A stretch of DNA of 64,000 nt from Atrichornis clamosus (lineage: Eukaryota; Chordata; Aves; Passeriformes; Menuridae): assembly GCA_013400975.1 (NCBI GenBank), contig WBMZ01003058.1, positions 1 through 64,000 of the forward strand, written 5' to 3'. Positions 1 through 12,947 of the stretch are shown piece by piece. Below the pieces are notes generated by a model. It made no database searches and was not told the origin of the DNA. It saw nothing but the letters and a program-made list of their open reading frames with translations. How positions within the stretch are numbered: the stretch's first letter is position 1; the number at the start of each line of letters is the position of its first letter. The translations under genes were made by a program, and so were the position numbers.

Positions 1-273
1 ATTCACTAAGAAACAGAAACCCATCACAATAAGCAAACTTCAAAGGTGTAAATCTAAGTACAAGTCTTAAGCCTGACAATTGTTAGCCAGTAACAACCTG
101 CTGCCATTAGCAGGAGCCAGTACCACTCCTGGTGTAAATGGATTCTATTGCAAATGAACTTGGGACCAGGCCTCCACAGTGGCTTCAAGTTTGAAAGGCC
201 CTCACCCTGGGGCAGGGACATGGCTGTTCTTCTGCAAACTGTGTGCTTCTGCTTGTGTGTTTCTGTTCCACAG

Positions 274-369
274 GGACACTGAGGCAGGTGTTGAGGTGGC
301 GTTTCTGGGCACTCGGGCTGGACTCATGAGGAGTGTCCTGTATGTGGGCTCTGAGAAAGTTTCCAACAG
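274..369 (+). CDS. CACNA2D4: CACNA2D4 coding exon (VGSEKVSNR exon)
   Basis: This 96-base exon follows a TTCTGTTCCACAG acceptor and ends before GTAAGT. It starts with the last base of a split codon and ends with two bases (AG) of an arginine codon that the next exon completes. It encodes DTEAGVEV, FLGTRAGLMRS and VLYVGSEKVSNR, matching the conserved 'TRAGLLRSSLFVGSEKVSDR' type segment of alpha2delta proteins. It is the first exon visible in the window; the exons for the VWA domain must lie upstream. No frameshift or stop is present. Confidence 0.93.
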
Positions 370-1569
370 GTAAGTCCCTAAACTGGATTAAGAGGTTTCT
401 GTCAGTGACTGTGAAGGGGCAGCATGAAATCATCACCAGCCTTAGAAATGTATCTGGGGAGACAGAAACAGAATGGAAACAAGCAACACCTTGACAGCAT
501 TGATGCTGATTTACAGAGTCAGGGTAGGGGGCCTCTGTGTTCCTCTGCTCCTTTGGAGTTTTTTTCAGAATACTGTCCCAAAGTGCATTCATTTAAATGA
601 AAACCTCCAATCATTCCCTGACTTCAGTCAGAAAATGTCTACAGTTACTCCATATCCCCAGGACCATTTTGCAGTGCAAAGGCTCTGCACGCCAGTGCCC
701 CAGCGACATTCCAGCTTGGCTATGTTTGATCTTTCTGTCTCAATTCCTCTCCCAGATTTATTCTGTTCTGCCTCTTACATTAGCCACATGGCAGTAGCAT
801 CCCAGTGCCTTGCAGTGAGGCATTAAGTGATGTGACTGACATCTGCCACATACGATTCATTCTCTTGTCCTCTCCCTCAAGGCAAAAGTGTGTGTTCAGT
901 GAAGGGTTTTGACACAGAAAGAGTATTTTGCATTTTGTTGCATTTAGAATACACAGGCTGGTGCTTGCTGCTGTAAGAAAGGACAGGTCGCAGAGGCGCA
1001 CCAGCAGATGGAACAGAAAGGGACCATGTTGGTGGTGGTCATTAGCTTCTTGGCAGCTGTTTCACTCTGCCCAAGTTCCCCAAACATGAGTCCTACATTC
1101 AAGCTCTGCTGTGCCTGAAAAGTGACACACTTCATGTGTTTGAAGCAGTCTGAACAATTCAGAATAGTCAGTCTCTGGCAACAAGGGAGAAATGCTGTGT
1201 GCTGCAGGAGGCTAATAGGATGATTCCCTATTCCCCACTGCTCATCAGGAACAGCGTTCAATGCTTTAAACAGTCACAGTCACCACACTGCAGAGACAGA
1301 CCCACACACATCACACAGGAGGTGCTTCTGGAATCCCCTGAAAGGAAGGAATAATATAAATGAGTAATTATCATTATGTCAAAATATACAGCAAAACAAG
1401 AGCCTGAAAATAAAGGGATTTGCTAGGCAAGCTGTATGGGCCTCCAGGGAAGCCAATGACCTGATTTTCATGAGGTCTCTCCTGAGCACTGCCTGTCTTG
1501 GCATGCCCCCAGGACACATTCTCTTGCCTTTGGAAGCACCCCTTTGCTCAAGCACTTCAGACCCTGCAT

Positions 1570-1945
1570 CTCTAGGAATCACAGAATTATAGAATGTTAA
1601 GGGGTTGGAATGGACCTCAAAGATCATCCATTCCCAACCTGCCCAGCTATGGGCAGGGACACCTCCCACTAGACCAGGCTGCTCAACGCCTTTTCCAACC
1701 TGGCCTTGAACACTGCCAGGGGTAGGCAATCCACAGCCTCCTTCAGCAACCTGTTCCAGCTTCTCACCACTCTCACAGTAAAAATTTTATTCTCAATATC
1801 TTATCTAAATCTCCCCTCTTTCAATTTGTACCCATTACACCTTGTCCTATCACTACAGTTCCTAACAAAGAGTCCCTCTGTTGCTTCCTGGTAGGTCCCC
1901 TTGAAATACGGGAGGTTGCTGTGAGGTCTCCACTCTGAGGGTCTC
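1570..1945 (-). mobile_element. CR1 LINE fragment
   Basis: The left edge reads GAATCACAGAATTATAGAAT, the reverse complement of the ATTCTRTG octamer repeats at CR1 3' ends, followed by the typical GGTTGGAATGGACCTCAAAG, 'CAACCTGGCCTTGAACACTG' and 'GTTCCAGCTTCTCACCACTC' blocks. It is a 5'-truncated copy on the reverse strand that ends beside the CpG island. Confidence 0.9.
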
Positions 1946-2039
1946 CTGAGGAGATCAGCATTTATCCACAGTTGCATAACCTTATGTTTGGGAGGGTTGT
2001 TTGTTTTTGTAGGAGACCGCCTGATCGCCTTTCCTCACC

Positions 2040-2520
2040 TGTTCCCCATTCCCCCGCAGTAACTAATGGCCACATACCAGCCCCCCTGGGCTTCCCTCGC
2101 CCACCCGCTCACACCTGCCGCGCCTCACTCCGCACTCCGGCGCTGCCCCTGCTCCTCACGGGGTACCCTACCCTGTACCCCTCCCAGCCTGCCCGGGAGA
2201 TTCCCGTCCTTCCCGGGACGTTCCCGCACAGCCCGCGGGCAGCCCGGCCCCACCGCCCGGCCCGGGGCCGCCGCGGGCCTCGGCCGGGCCAACAGCGGCA
2301 CCTGGCGGCGGCCGGCGGAGGCGCGGCGGGAGCGGGCGCGGCCGGCCCTCAGGAGCAGGGAGGGCTCGCACCTGCCCCAGCGGGACACCGGGGAACGCCG
2401 CGGGGCACCGCCTCCCCTCGCCGCAGGGGAAAGCCCCAGGTGATGAGGCGCCATGCAGGCGATGTGCCCAGCCGCAGGTGTCCCACTGCACTGCCCCGAG
2501 GAGGGCTGCCGCTCCTCCAC
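2040..2520. promoter_or_regulatory. Intragenic CpG island
   Basis: This stretch is extremely GC-rich with dense CpG (CCGCCGCGGGCCTCGGCCGG, GGCGCGGCGGGAGCGGGCGC and similar), quite unlike the surrounding AT-balanced intron. It ends about 30 bases before the CACNA2D4 exon at 2550. Such islands usually mark promoters. Here it could serve a shorter CACNA2D4 transcript, an antisense RNA, or be an exonic-flank GC peak of a microchromosome. Potential SP1 sites (GGGGCCGCC, CCCGCC) are present. Confidence 0.7.
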
Positions 2521-2549
2521 ACCGTGAACAACGTGCTTTCTCCCGGCAG

Positions 2550-2677
2550 GAAATTCCTAACACCGAAGGAGAAGGAAAGTATCTTCACCATGGACCACTT
2601 CCCTCTGTGGTACCGCCGGGCGGCCGAGCATCCCCCCGGGAGCTTCATCTACAGCATTGTCTCAGAAGACGATTCAG
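2550..2677 (+). CDS. CACNA2D4: CACNA2D4 coding exon ([10 protein letters not shown] exon)
   Basis: This 128-base exon has acceptor TTTCTCCCGGCAG and donor GTAACC. Its first base completes the arginine begun in the previous exon, and one base is left for the next. It encodes [20 protein letters not shown], then [20 protein letters not shown]. The [12 protein letters not shown] block is a hallmark of alpha2delta-3/4. The exon directly abuts a CpG island (2040-2520), and the frame stays open upstream of the splice site through the island, so an internal promoter could in principle read straight into it. Confidence 0.95.
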
Positions 2678-5600
2678 GTAACCCCAGCCTGAACACAGAG
2701 CAGAGGGAAAGAGAAAAAAGCTTTTCACATCTTGCATCCCACACCACGCCCATCCCGATCCCTTTATTGCTGCTTCCCGCCTAGTGGGAAGTGCTGAGAC
2801 CTGGTCTCTTGGCATTACCTTTGCACCAGTGTAGGGGCAGGGAGGTCATGGCCAAGATATTGGTCACACCAAAAGGCAGTCAGGCCTGAGTAATGCAGGG
2901 TTAGAGGAGGGGAAGGATGCATGGAAATACAGGGCTTGGGTAGATGGAAAGATTTAGAGAGGCGGGAGCTGGGGGAACACAAGGTACTTGTGGGGCTGGA
3001 AAACACAGGAAACATGAGAAAGGAACAGGAAAGGTACTGCAGAAAGAATGAGACACATAGGTGTGGCCAGGCTTGGGAGGGAACAACATCAGGCATACTG
3101 GATGACAGCAAAAGCTGGCACTGATGAGGGACTAGCAAACTGTCAGGAAGTCTAAGTTTAGAGGGCATCATTTTTTCCATCACCACTTTCCATGACAGGA
3201 AAGGATGGGTTTGTTATGGAAGATGGTGGAGGAAAAGGGTGGAGGGGAAGGCTTTTTCAGAGCATTGGTGCCCTGCATCCTTCCCATCCTACTACATGAA
3301 TATGGCATCTCTTGCTCAGCAAAGGAGTTCAAACACTAGAGGAAAGCAAGGAGTGGCTTTTCAGTGTCTATTGCTTAGGGTGTTGGTTCCTGTGAGTATG
3401 CAGGGCCAGCTAAGACCTCCTAAAAGGCTGGAAGAGAGCAGAAGTGCCTAAAAACAAACAAAATATTCATGTGAGACTCCTACACAGAAGGCAGAAATCC
3501 CCTCTGTGCTCCTCCCTGGCCCCTAGCTCCCCATCTCTGTCACAGAGCTCGGCACTTTAGCTGTTAAAGCTTTTTGTGGCACAGTGGTAGGAGTCTGGTG
3601 GGTGGGAAAGCAAGTTGCAAAGAGAAGAAAACCAGCCTGGGAGGAAAGAGACGAACTAGGATGTAAAGGGAGAGGGATGGAAAGAGAAAATACTTGAAAC
3701 CTTCTACGAAAGTCCCTCTCTGCCCTGCACCCTTACATCTCACTTAAAAGGCAAGTGTGGAGAGAGGGGGAGAGATGGCAGGAGGCACCTTTTACACCCC
3801 TGCATGCCATGGTATTTGCTCTTTGCAATACAGCGTGGGCTGGAAAACCAGGCAGTGACACCCTGTGAGACTTCCTAGGGCAGCCATTATCCAGGCCATA
3901 GTAGTCACTGCTGGCTAAACATTGGGGCTGTGGCTTGCTGTGGCTTTCTTAGAAGTCATAGGTAACTTTTCATAAAGACAGAAGACAAGTAACTGCCACT
4001 GTTCTTTGTTTTATGTGGCCATTGGTCAGAAGCTTCAGTCAAGTCCAGAACCCCATTCACCTGGAAACCCTGCAGGCACACTGTAAGAAGTAGCACTTGG
4101 CCCGAGAGACCCCGTGCCCTAAACTGTAAGGGAGATTATTAGGGATGAGCAGCTGGGCTTACAGAGACTGTGATCCATGAGATCACACAGTATGCCTGGA
4201 AAAGAGCAGGAAATAACACCCAGTGGTTCACTATAAAGCAGAGTCCGGGTCCTTCCTTGACATCCAATGAAACAGGGCTGCCCCACATTTTAGCCAAAAT
4301 AGGCCACCCAGTTTCTTATTAAATTCTATTAGATGCTGAAGTCCCCTTTTCGTGTTTTCCACAAGTCCCCCGTTGTGACAAGGGGTTTTCATGGCAGATG
4401 GCCTTCTAATCATTTAAGAAAAAGAAGCCCCAAGACCTCCCTGTGGGGGAGGAAACCAGCAGGGAATAACAGCAGGTCATCAGAATCATTTATGCACAGC
4501 ACCTCCTTCTAGTGTCCAAAAGTCCCAGAAATAAAAAGACAGCAGGGAAACCTCTGCATGTCAAGTAGAACTATTCTTGCAGCCCAGATCTTTCTTGTGT
4601 TGGGTGGGATTTTTTTTCTAGAGCTGCTAAGTGTATTTTGTTTCTTTGTCCCATCCTAGGAAGAACAAGAAATTTGGGGGTCACCATAAAGACAAGATCA
4701 TGCCCAAGGAATCTAAACTGGATGTTCATTTCACAAGGGTTTTACTACTTTAAACACATTTGACCAGGTTAATTTGGCTTTGATGAAAAAAAAAAATAAA
4801 AAAATCAGTGAGAGCCTCCAGGCTAAACTGTGGTAGACACTGAACTGTGCTCTGGACACACCTAGAATGATGAAGGCAGAAATGGAAAGCAGTAACAAAT
4901 TCTGGAGCTGTGGGAAAGGAAAGAATCCCTGACCCACCTATCTAAGCAAGAGATTTCCACAGAGCACATGAGGAGGGAATCAGGTGCATGCTACATCGAT
5001 CATATTGGCCTTGAAACTGTCCCCTGGCAGTTTCAAAAGAGGAGTCCCAGCTGAAGCTAATCTAATCACTTAAAAGAAAAAAAACAGAAATGGAATCTGC
5101 CACATGGACAATTGCAGGCTGAAGCAACTGCACTAACAAAGGGAGGTGGGGTTCAGTTGCTTAAGCCTATCCAGCCATGTTATTTTAAATGCCCTGTGGG
5201 AGCTAAGAGATCTGCACAGGGCTGGCAGATGTGTCACAGGACGTACAGGATGCTTAAAGCAGCAGCTCAAGGATAATTGGGAGACCCTTGGGCATAAGAG
5301 AGTTTAGGCAACAAAGTCCCAGAAGACTTTTTTTCTAAAATGGAGAGCACTCTGGAAGTACCTGGAAGTGCTGTGTCTGCAGTTTGTAGTGCTGGCCTGA
5401 CTTGGGCAAGAGCTAGACATAAACCTGGCCTTTGGTGTGCAAGTGACATCAGAATTACCTGTCCTGCTTGTCCTCTGTCTACAGAGTTTAGATGGTGCAT
5501 TAGCAGAACAGCTCTCTGGCCTAAGAGAAGCTCTCCAGAGCTGAGGAGACCAATCCTTCACATGTTGTCATAGAATCATGGAATGTTTTGGGCTGAAAGA

Positions 5601-5950
5601 GACATTAAAAGTCACTGAGTTCCACACCCCTTGCCATGGGCAGGGATATCTTCCATGAGACAAGTTTGCTCAAAGCCCCATCCAGCCTGGCCTTGGACAC
5701 TTCCTTTATGCTGAGGATGCTGCTTTTATCGTGAGACGTATAGAAAAGAAAAATAAAATCTATTCATAGCCCATTAGGCTGCTTATGTGTCTTGAAAGAT
5801 GCAGTCCTTAAACACTCTGGAATGTTTCAGCATTGAGGCATATGTACATCCTGTCCTGGATGGGGAAATGTGTAAGCAAGCTGCTCCTGCTGCATGTTAC
5901 TCCTCTCTGGTGGTCAGCTAACCAAGCGTTCTGTATTTGTGCCTTGACAG
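2678..5950 (+). other. CACNA2D4 intron
   Basis: Holds the short CR1 at 5570-5705. The rest is unique-looking sequence without recognised genes. Confidence 0.9.
5570..5705 (-). mobile_element. CR1 LINE fragment (short)
   Basis: CATAGAATCATGGAATGTTT followed by the GGGCTGAAAGAGACATTAAA and CATCCAGCCTGGCCTTGGAC blocks marks a strongly 5'-truncated, diverged CR1 copy on the reverse strand, 245 bases before the CACNA2D4 exon at 5951. Confidence 0.88.
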
Positions 5951-6031
5951 AGGGAGGTGGCCTACCAAAAGTGGTGACAGTGAGCACAGCTGTGTCTGTG
6001 TCTGTGGACGGGAAGATGGGAATTGCTGCAG
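5951..6031 (+). CDS. CACNA2D4: CACNA2D4 coding exon (VVTVSTAVSVSVDGK exon)
   Basis: This 81-base exon follows GTGCCTTGACAG and ends at GCAG before GTAGGA. It supplies two bases of a split glutamate codon, then GGGLPKVVTVSTAVSVSVDG and KMGIAA, leaving one base. The human counterpart reads VVTASTAVAVTVDKRTAIAA, so the match is clear. The residues just before VVT are the least conserved part of the join. The intron that follows is 40.7 kb and carries LRTM2 on the opposite strand. Confidence 0.93.
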
Positions 6032-7534
6032 GTAGGACATTCTGGTTTCTCTTTTTATTTTGAATGAAATGGTTGCATCTTGCATTGAGTGTGGGAGCTG
6101 AGAACTGTTAGCTTGTCATTCAAGGGAAGTGACGGGAGCCACAATAGCTTGTGGTATTGAAAACTAGGCTAAACAGAGAATAATAGAGCAGGTACTGAAT
6201 GGCTGACAGGCTTCTGAAAGGGAAAAGAGCTGTTTGAATAGAAGCTTCCCATCAGTACTGGTGAGTTTGTGGATTGAGACTCTTTCTCTGGAGTATGAGT
6301 AGGTTGAGAAGTCCGTGCAGGTTTAAAACTTTGCAAGAGACACTTTTGGCTTTGGAACAGCATCATGTGTATGCATCTCCATTTTTATCTCAAATGAAAA
6401 ATAACTTCTGCTGGTGGAATGGGCGTGTTGCTAGCTCTCCAACTCAGACCTATAGACTGACAAACTTGTTGTTGTATCCGAGTTTTAAACCCTTTTTGGC
6501 AGACCTTCACTAGACTGCATCTACTTTTGGAAAATTCATACAGCACATTAACTCCAATAGAACCCCAAAGCTTTTGAAGATTTACCATTTTCTGCATTAA
6601 TTGCTTTAGCCTTTACAGCAGTAGATTGAACTCAGAAGTGAAATAGACCAGCCATTTAACAAAACAAATCAACATTAATCAGTAACCCTGCCATCATATC
6701 CAACTTAACCACTCAGCATAGGAGTATTGGGGTAAGAGAAGATGAAGTTTTTTTAGGCCTGGAAACAGTGACTAAGGGAAGAGGTTGATGGAACAGGTAA
6801 TGGAGTAATTATCACCAGAAATATGCTGTGATGAAAAGCTTCTTGTGCAAGAATGGTTAATGGAGCCTTGTGTGGTGGAAGGAAAGACTGGTAGAATAGG
6901 CACCAAACAACAACTTTGTTGTAGGAGTACCCGGTAAAGAGAAGGCCCATAGAACAGATACTTCAGGTCACAGACTCTGCCGTTGCATTTGCCTAGGCTG
7001 GGTAGGATACAGTGAATGCTCTTCAATGCTACTAGTCAGTTAAACTATAGCATTTTAACTTCATCTGATGAAGCAGTCCTTAATTTCTAGGCTTTCAGTA
7101 AGTTCTAGCTGAGAATGATACTCTTTAATTATCACCTGGGCATTGAGAAAGTACTTATAAGCTGAAGGAGGAGTGTTACGAAGTAGAACTTTTCACTAAT
7201 ATACCACCATGTTATGCCCAAAGCCAGAAAATTATTATGAAGTCTGTCCAGAGACACCTGTGAAATAGAGATGGTTTCAGCAAAGTTCACACTGATAGAT
7301 GCTTGGATCATAGAAACTACTCCCGAAACTGATACCAGCTGACACTGTTACACCCAGTGGAAAATGAGAGCACGATAAAACCGTACCAAGAGTCTCTGTG
7401 CAGCACTGGAGCATTTTTCTAAGCATTAATTTGGGAGGAGCAAAAACATTTTTGAAAAAAGACATTTGTTTTTCGTGGTCTTTTTCCTTCTCTTTCATGA
7501 CCTGTGAATTAGAGCAGAGGCACACAAGCAGTTC

Positions 7535-7539
7535 ATCTG
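7535..7539. repeat. Target-site duplication, left copy (ATCTG)
   Basis: ATCTG directly precedes the LTR and is repeated at 8106-8110 directly after it. Confidence 0.85.
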
Positions 7540-8105
7540 TGTTGTGGTTTAAATCCCAGCTGAAAATTAAGCACCACACAACTGCTCGCTCAACCTCCCT
7601 CTCACCCCTTCTCCTCTAGACTGGGGAGAAGAATCAAGGTAAAACTTGTAAGTTGAGATAAGAACAGTTTAATAGTTGAAAATAAAGTAAAATACAATAA
7701 TAATGGTTAATAATAACAATGGAAAAACAAGTGATTCATGATACAATTGCTCCCCACCCACTGACCTGTGCCAGACCTGTCTTCCCAAACCCCAATAGGA
7801 TACACCCCCCTTTTGGGTAACTCCCCCCAGTTTATATACTGCATGATGTTCTGTGGTGTAGAATGTCCCATCAGTCAGTTCAGGTCGCCTGTCCCAGCTA
7901 TGCTCCCTCCCAGCTTCTTTTGCTCACCTCCTCACTGGCAGAGCATGAGCCAGGGAAAAAAAGCCCTCGACTTAGGATAAACACAACTTAGCAAAAAAAC
8001 AAAACATCAGTGTATTATCAACATCATTCTCATTATGCATTCAAAACACAGCACTGTAACAGCTACTGAGAAGAAATTAACTCCACCCTAGCTGAAACCA
8101 GGACA
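7540..8105 (-). mobile_element. Solo LTR of an avian ERVL-type endogenous retrovirus
   Basis: On the reverse strand the element begins TGTCCTGGTTTCAGCT and ends ..TTAAACCACAACA, the standard termini of a large avian ERVL LTR family, and is 566 bases long. A TATAAA (7836-7831) and an ATTAAA polyadenylation signal (7673-7668) are in the expected order. The 5-bp sequence ATCTG occurs immediately on both sides (7535-7539 and 8106-8110), a perfect target-site duplication. No internal viral genes remain, so it arose by LTR-LTR recombination. Confidence 0.92.
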
Positions 8106-8110
8106 ATCTG
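8106..8110. repeat. Target-site duplication, right copy (ATCTG)
   Basis: Exact repeat of 7535-7539 on the other side of the LTR. Confidence 0.85.
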
Positions 8111-11100
8111 GCACTCAGCATAAATACAAGGAAGGAGACTTCTCTGTGGAAGCACTGGAGCAAGAACAAGTGGCAGGAGGATCTGCCCCTGGCACAGCCA
8201 TTTCTCTTCTGTCAGCAGCTCTTTTCACAACCCCAATGGAGATTTCCACCCACTCAGTTATGCTGAATACAGTCTGTGTGGACATGCTGTGAAGGGGCAG
8301 GATCCTTTGCAGAGGGTGGAGAAAACAGCGGAGGATAGGGAAACAAAGCATGTTAAAACAATAACAATAAGGCAAAAGATCTGTCACTTGTGGAAATGAT
8401 GCAGAACCAGTTTTTGGCAACCACAGAAGTCGAGACACAGAAATGAATTTTCAATTGCTTTTGTTCCTTAAAGGTACCGTGGTTCCTGTCACTAACAGGC
8501 ACATTCGGTGACCTGACTTGGGTGTCAGTTTACACCATGTTTAGGGGGATTCAGGGAGCAAAAATGTACTATATTACCATTTGCTTTGTTTCCACTAGTG
8601 ACTAGGTTCATCATCTGAGTCTTTCATACTAGTAGCCATTTTAAAAAAAGCAATAATTATGGTCACACTACTTACTGAAATACTATTTTTTTCTTGAGCT
8701 TTGAGAGTAAGGATGTAGGTCTCGCTTCATTTCTCCTCGCACTAATATAATCGTCCTGAGTGGCTAGATCCTTATTCTAGGGAACCTCATCCCACAGTGT
8801 TCCCTGCAGCAGAAATGATGCTGGACAGTCCTGAAGTACCATCCTAGGCACAGCAGAGAGGTGAAGGAAGGGGAGGGAGTGTGGAGACACAGCAAGAGGC
8901 AATCAGAGCAGAATGGGATGCAAATTATTGTTATTCTGATGGTATCAGCCCTCAGTGGGATTGATATCATGTTCATTTAGAGTTATGATACTACCAGAAG
9001 TTTGGTACCCAGCATTGGTTCCCAGAAAGCCAAATACCTGGGTAGACTTGTAGTTTCTCAATAAATGCAGTCACAGTTCTGTAAAAGGGGAACAACAGAG
9101 ACTTTTTAAGTGCCCCTATAAAAGAACAAGTGGTATGAACTGGCCTGTCATTCTGCCACTGATCATTACTGTCACTTGTTTGACTTGATGGTGCTTGAGG
9201 GGATTTGTAAGCACTTTGAAATGTTCACTATGCATGCAGTGAAAAATTAAGCTCCAGGATTTACAGCCATGCTCGTGGGGAGGGAGCACCCCCAGTGCCC
9301 CTGTGGGGAGAATGTCAGTGACAGGGAGCATTGGGCCCCTTTTCTTCTGGCAGATGAATGGCAGTCCCCAGCCAGGGCAGAGTAAGGCAAACTGGTAAAA
9401 TCAAATGTCTAGGAAGTTGACACAGGCCTGGATGCTGTCAGGGAGCGAGGGAGCAGTCAGATGGGATTAGTGAGTAACCAGTCTGGAGGGCTGAAAGAAG
9501 GGATGGAGGGGGAAGTACAAGGGCCTCCTTCCTCCTATTTGAGTCTGGCTCAGCTCAGTTAGGATTCCCAGAAGGCAGTTGAGGGGAGTCCAAGCTGCAT
9601 CTCGTGCCATTAGAGATGCTACTCCAAACAAGAACAGGTGGGGAGGTGGCCAAATGCAGGAGGAAAAAGCAGTGTCCTCAGCCCTGCCCTACCCTCTCCC
9701 CTTTTCACCCATCCCTCTTCTTCCCCCATAGGCCAAGCCTGTGGCCTGAGAGGGGTGCACAAGGGGTTCAAGGTGCACATAGATTTTTTGCAGGACATGG
9801 TGGAGCCAAGACAGGGTCTGCTTGTGTGAGCTGAGTTGGTGTGGTCTCTTTGGTGGTAAACCACACAGGCAAACCTGGCTTGACTATACCTGTTTCTTGG
9901 AATGAATAATATCTACCTGCTATATTGTACTTTGGCACTTCAAAGCATTATGCAAACATTAAGTAATGCCTGGATGATTAATTATAATTAATTAGAAGGC
10001 AGCTATTCTCCTGGGATGTCAGTCCAGTACCTTTCACGCACAGTAACTGTGTTGGAAATGAGAAATAAGGAATGGTGATGGCACTCTCCCCAAGCCATGT
10101 CCTGCCCCAGATAGCACTGTCGTCTGCTTCCTCCCATGAATCAGTAGCCTGGGGCTTTCTGATCCTTGGGGTGCAAGGCAAAAATCACATGTAGTTGCTG
10201 ACAGAAGCTTTTAGGGATTTAAAGCCCCAGTGAAACCACTGGAATCTGTGCAGGAGTTCAGCTGTCACTTTGGGCTGTGTATGACGTCTCTTTCATTGCC
10301 TGACCTTCTTGCTGTTCAACTTACGTGGCTGTCAGCTGGCTGCCAGTCCCAACAGGGACAGGCAGGAGTTTCTTTCTGTTAAGTCGCTTGCCGTGGTTAT
10401 CATATCTCAGGGATTGGAAACAGGCAATGGGGCATGCACAGGCTCCATGGTGCCCAATAAAAATGATCCAAATGGGCACTTGGGAGATTAGGGTTTATTT
10501 TATACAATACTTCTCTCCTCTGTTTATATTGAAAGTTACTGTTCTTACCAGCAGTTATTGGACCACAGTGAAATCGTTACCCCATGACACCAGCAATATA
10601 TACAGAGGCGTTTGGAGAGAGCCCTAGGCAAACTCAAACCAGGGGCACAAAAGAGAGAGCTTTGGGACACCAAGTTACTAAGACCAGTATTTTCGGAAGA
10701 GCTCTCGACTCACAGCAGGAGCAGATTTTAAAAATAATTTGATTTTTTTCAAAAGAATTTGAAATCAATTGGTCTGAAAAATAGATAATAAAGAGTAATT
10801 TTGCTGTTTTACTGCTGGTTAAAATCCAACCTCTATCAGTCTGATGGAAGCTCTTCATTTGAAAAGCAATTCCTGGGCAGCTTGATGTCTCTTCATCCTC
10901 TTCCTTGGTCCCCAATTTTGCCTACCTGCTGTCTGTTACCAGCGAGTAGGAGGTGCAGGTGGCTTTTTCAACAGGACTGTTGCTGTGGCATCTTTTCAAA
11001 CTAATCTACACACAATTCTGTATTCTTACAGTTTTGTTGCTTGGATGGATAAAACATTTCAACCTTCTCTCTAGAAAGTGACGGTTGCATCCGTAGAAGC

Positions 11101-12947
11101 TGTTAAAATGCATGGAAATAAGCTCTAATAGCATAAGCACCTTTTACATGGCAAATAGCTGCGTATAAACTGGAGAATTAAAATTATTCCACTAGGCTAG
11201 TTCAGAAAGCAGCGTTAAGAAACCCGCATAAAACCTGAGGGCAACTGATCTCTTGAATGTGTGCTGCACTATTCAGAAGGAATGCTGTCCCTCTTTTAAT
11301 GCTGGAGGTTGTGCCAAAGTTTTCTCAGTGCAGACACTTCTGTGAGCTCCTGAGGCATCACCAGGTGCCTTTATGGAAATCACGGTCCCCCTGGCATGCA
11401 GTGGTAGGATGGATAGAAAGAAAGAAGACAACTCGTTTTCAGCCCATCACCTGCTATGTCTGGTTTCTGCCTGATGCCAGCCCCTTCTGGCAGTCCCTGA
11501 AGCCCAAGCAGTTTCTCACGCATCCATTTGATTTGATAAAATCAGAGACATCTGAATGGTCTGTGCCCTGGAACTGAGTCACAGAAAGTGTTAGGGACAC
11601 TCGTAAGGCAGAAATGCTGATGACTTTAGTACTAACAGCAGCCATGCCTTCTCCACCTCTCAGGACATCTGTCTGGAGCCTGTTATCAGTGGGAACATAT
11701 TTGGCTGGCCAAAGGGTTGGGCCAGTACTCCGTGGGCCATGCTATCCACATTACATGGTGCCATTGGTGTGCCAAAACCAGTGTCTCTTGCACCCTTCAT
11801 CCATCCATCTGCCTGCCTGCCATCCATTGCATTCTGCTTACATACTGAGCCTTGAGGGAGAGACTTGTAAGCATGTAGGCTGCTTTTTGGGATGTTTCTG
11901 GGGCAAACACCAGCTGTTCTATGAGCCAAAGTGAGGTGGTTGCATTATTTTGCACTGGCTCTGGTCTTACAAACTTTGCCTTTCACCAAGGTTTGGTATC
12001 AGTGCAGGGGCCACATGGTTCCCTTTTCAGAGCTGATTATCCTCCAGCCAGGTCAGTGAACAGGCAGAAAGAGCAGCATCTGCCTGCAGAACTCCACAGA
12101 GATGTCTCCATGCATAGACAGTACCTGGTGACAAGAGGGTCAAATAAGTGTATTTTGTCCTCAAAAAGAATGCTAAAAATAGTCATGTGAAACATCTTCC
12201 ATAGTGTTCTGCTCCCCCCGACTGGATTTAGCAGTTTCCTTTTCATCCTTGATATATCTGCTGTCTACATAGGCTGTAAGTTCTTCAGCACAGGGATCAT
12301 GCCTTCTCCCTGCGTGTGAAGACATTGCCTATTGCCTGGGGATGAGTCCTTGCCCGGGAAAAAATCAAAGACAATAGCCAATTCTGTAGAATAAATATTC
12401 CTTGTAGTCTCTGCTGAGTGCCAGAGTTTGTACACTGCACCATTTACCAGGTGAAATGCACTAAAGTAACTGAGCCCTGCATTCCTCAGCCCATGAGGGC
12501 AGTGCTTCACCAAGCACACACCCTCTGGGTAGGTGCCTGTGACCAGACCCTGCCCTCACCAGCCCTTCCAGGGAATTTTCTCAATGGGATGCCAAAACAA
12601 ATCGTGACCAATGAATTTTCTCTTACGGGGTCTGGTGAGGCATCTCTCCAGGACATCCTCAGTCCTGAAGCCTGTTCCAGGCTGCAGCTCCAATTCAGGA
12701 CCCTGTTCTTGCCTCTGTGTAGCAGAAATCTTCTAGCCTAAGGCTATCCATCACTGCCACCTCTACAGCTCCTCTGATTGCCATGATTGTCACTCTTGAA
12801 GGGAAAAGAGCCCTTGACACTGACTCAGGAGAGACTTGCATATAGCTGGATTTTTTAGATTGGCACCCGGCGCCTTTGCCATGTTCCCTTTGCTTGCAAA
12901 TTATTTGATATCATTTTAATTCTGAGCCGAATTAGAGCAGTGCACGG

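Larger units (their letters stand above)
370..2549 (+). other. CACNA2D4 intron
   Basis: Holds the CR1 copy at 1570-1945 and the CpG island at 2040-2520. Nothing else is recognised in 370-1560. Confidence 0.9.

Noticed and set aside
1972..2784. 270-codon open frame as a stand-alone gene
   Set aside because: Its only recognisable part is the CACNA2D4 exon 2550-2677; the rest is CpG-island sequence with few stops because of its GC content. Kept only as a possible alternative first exon in the findings.
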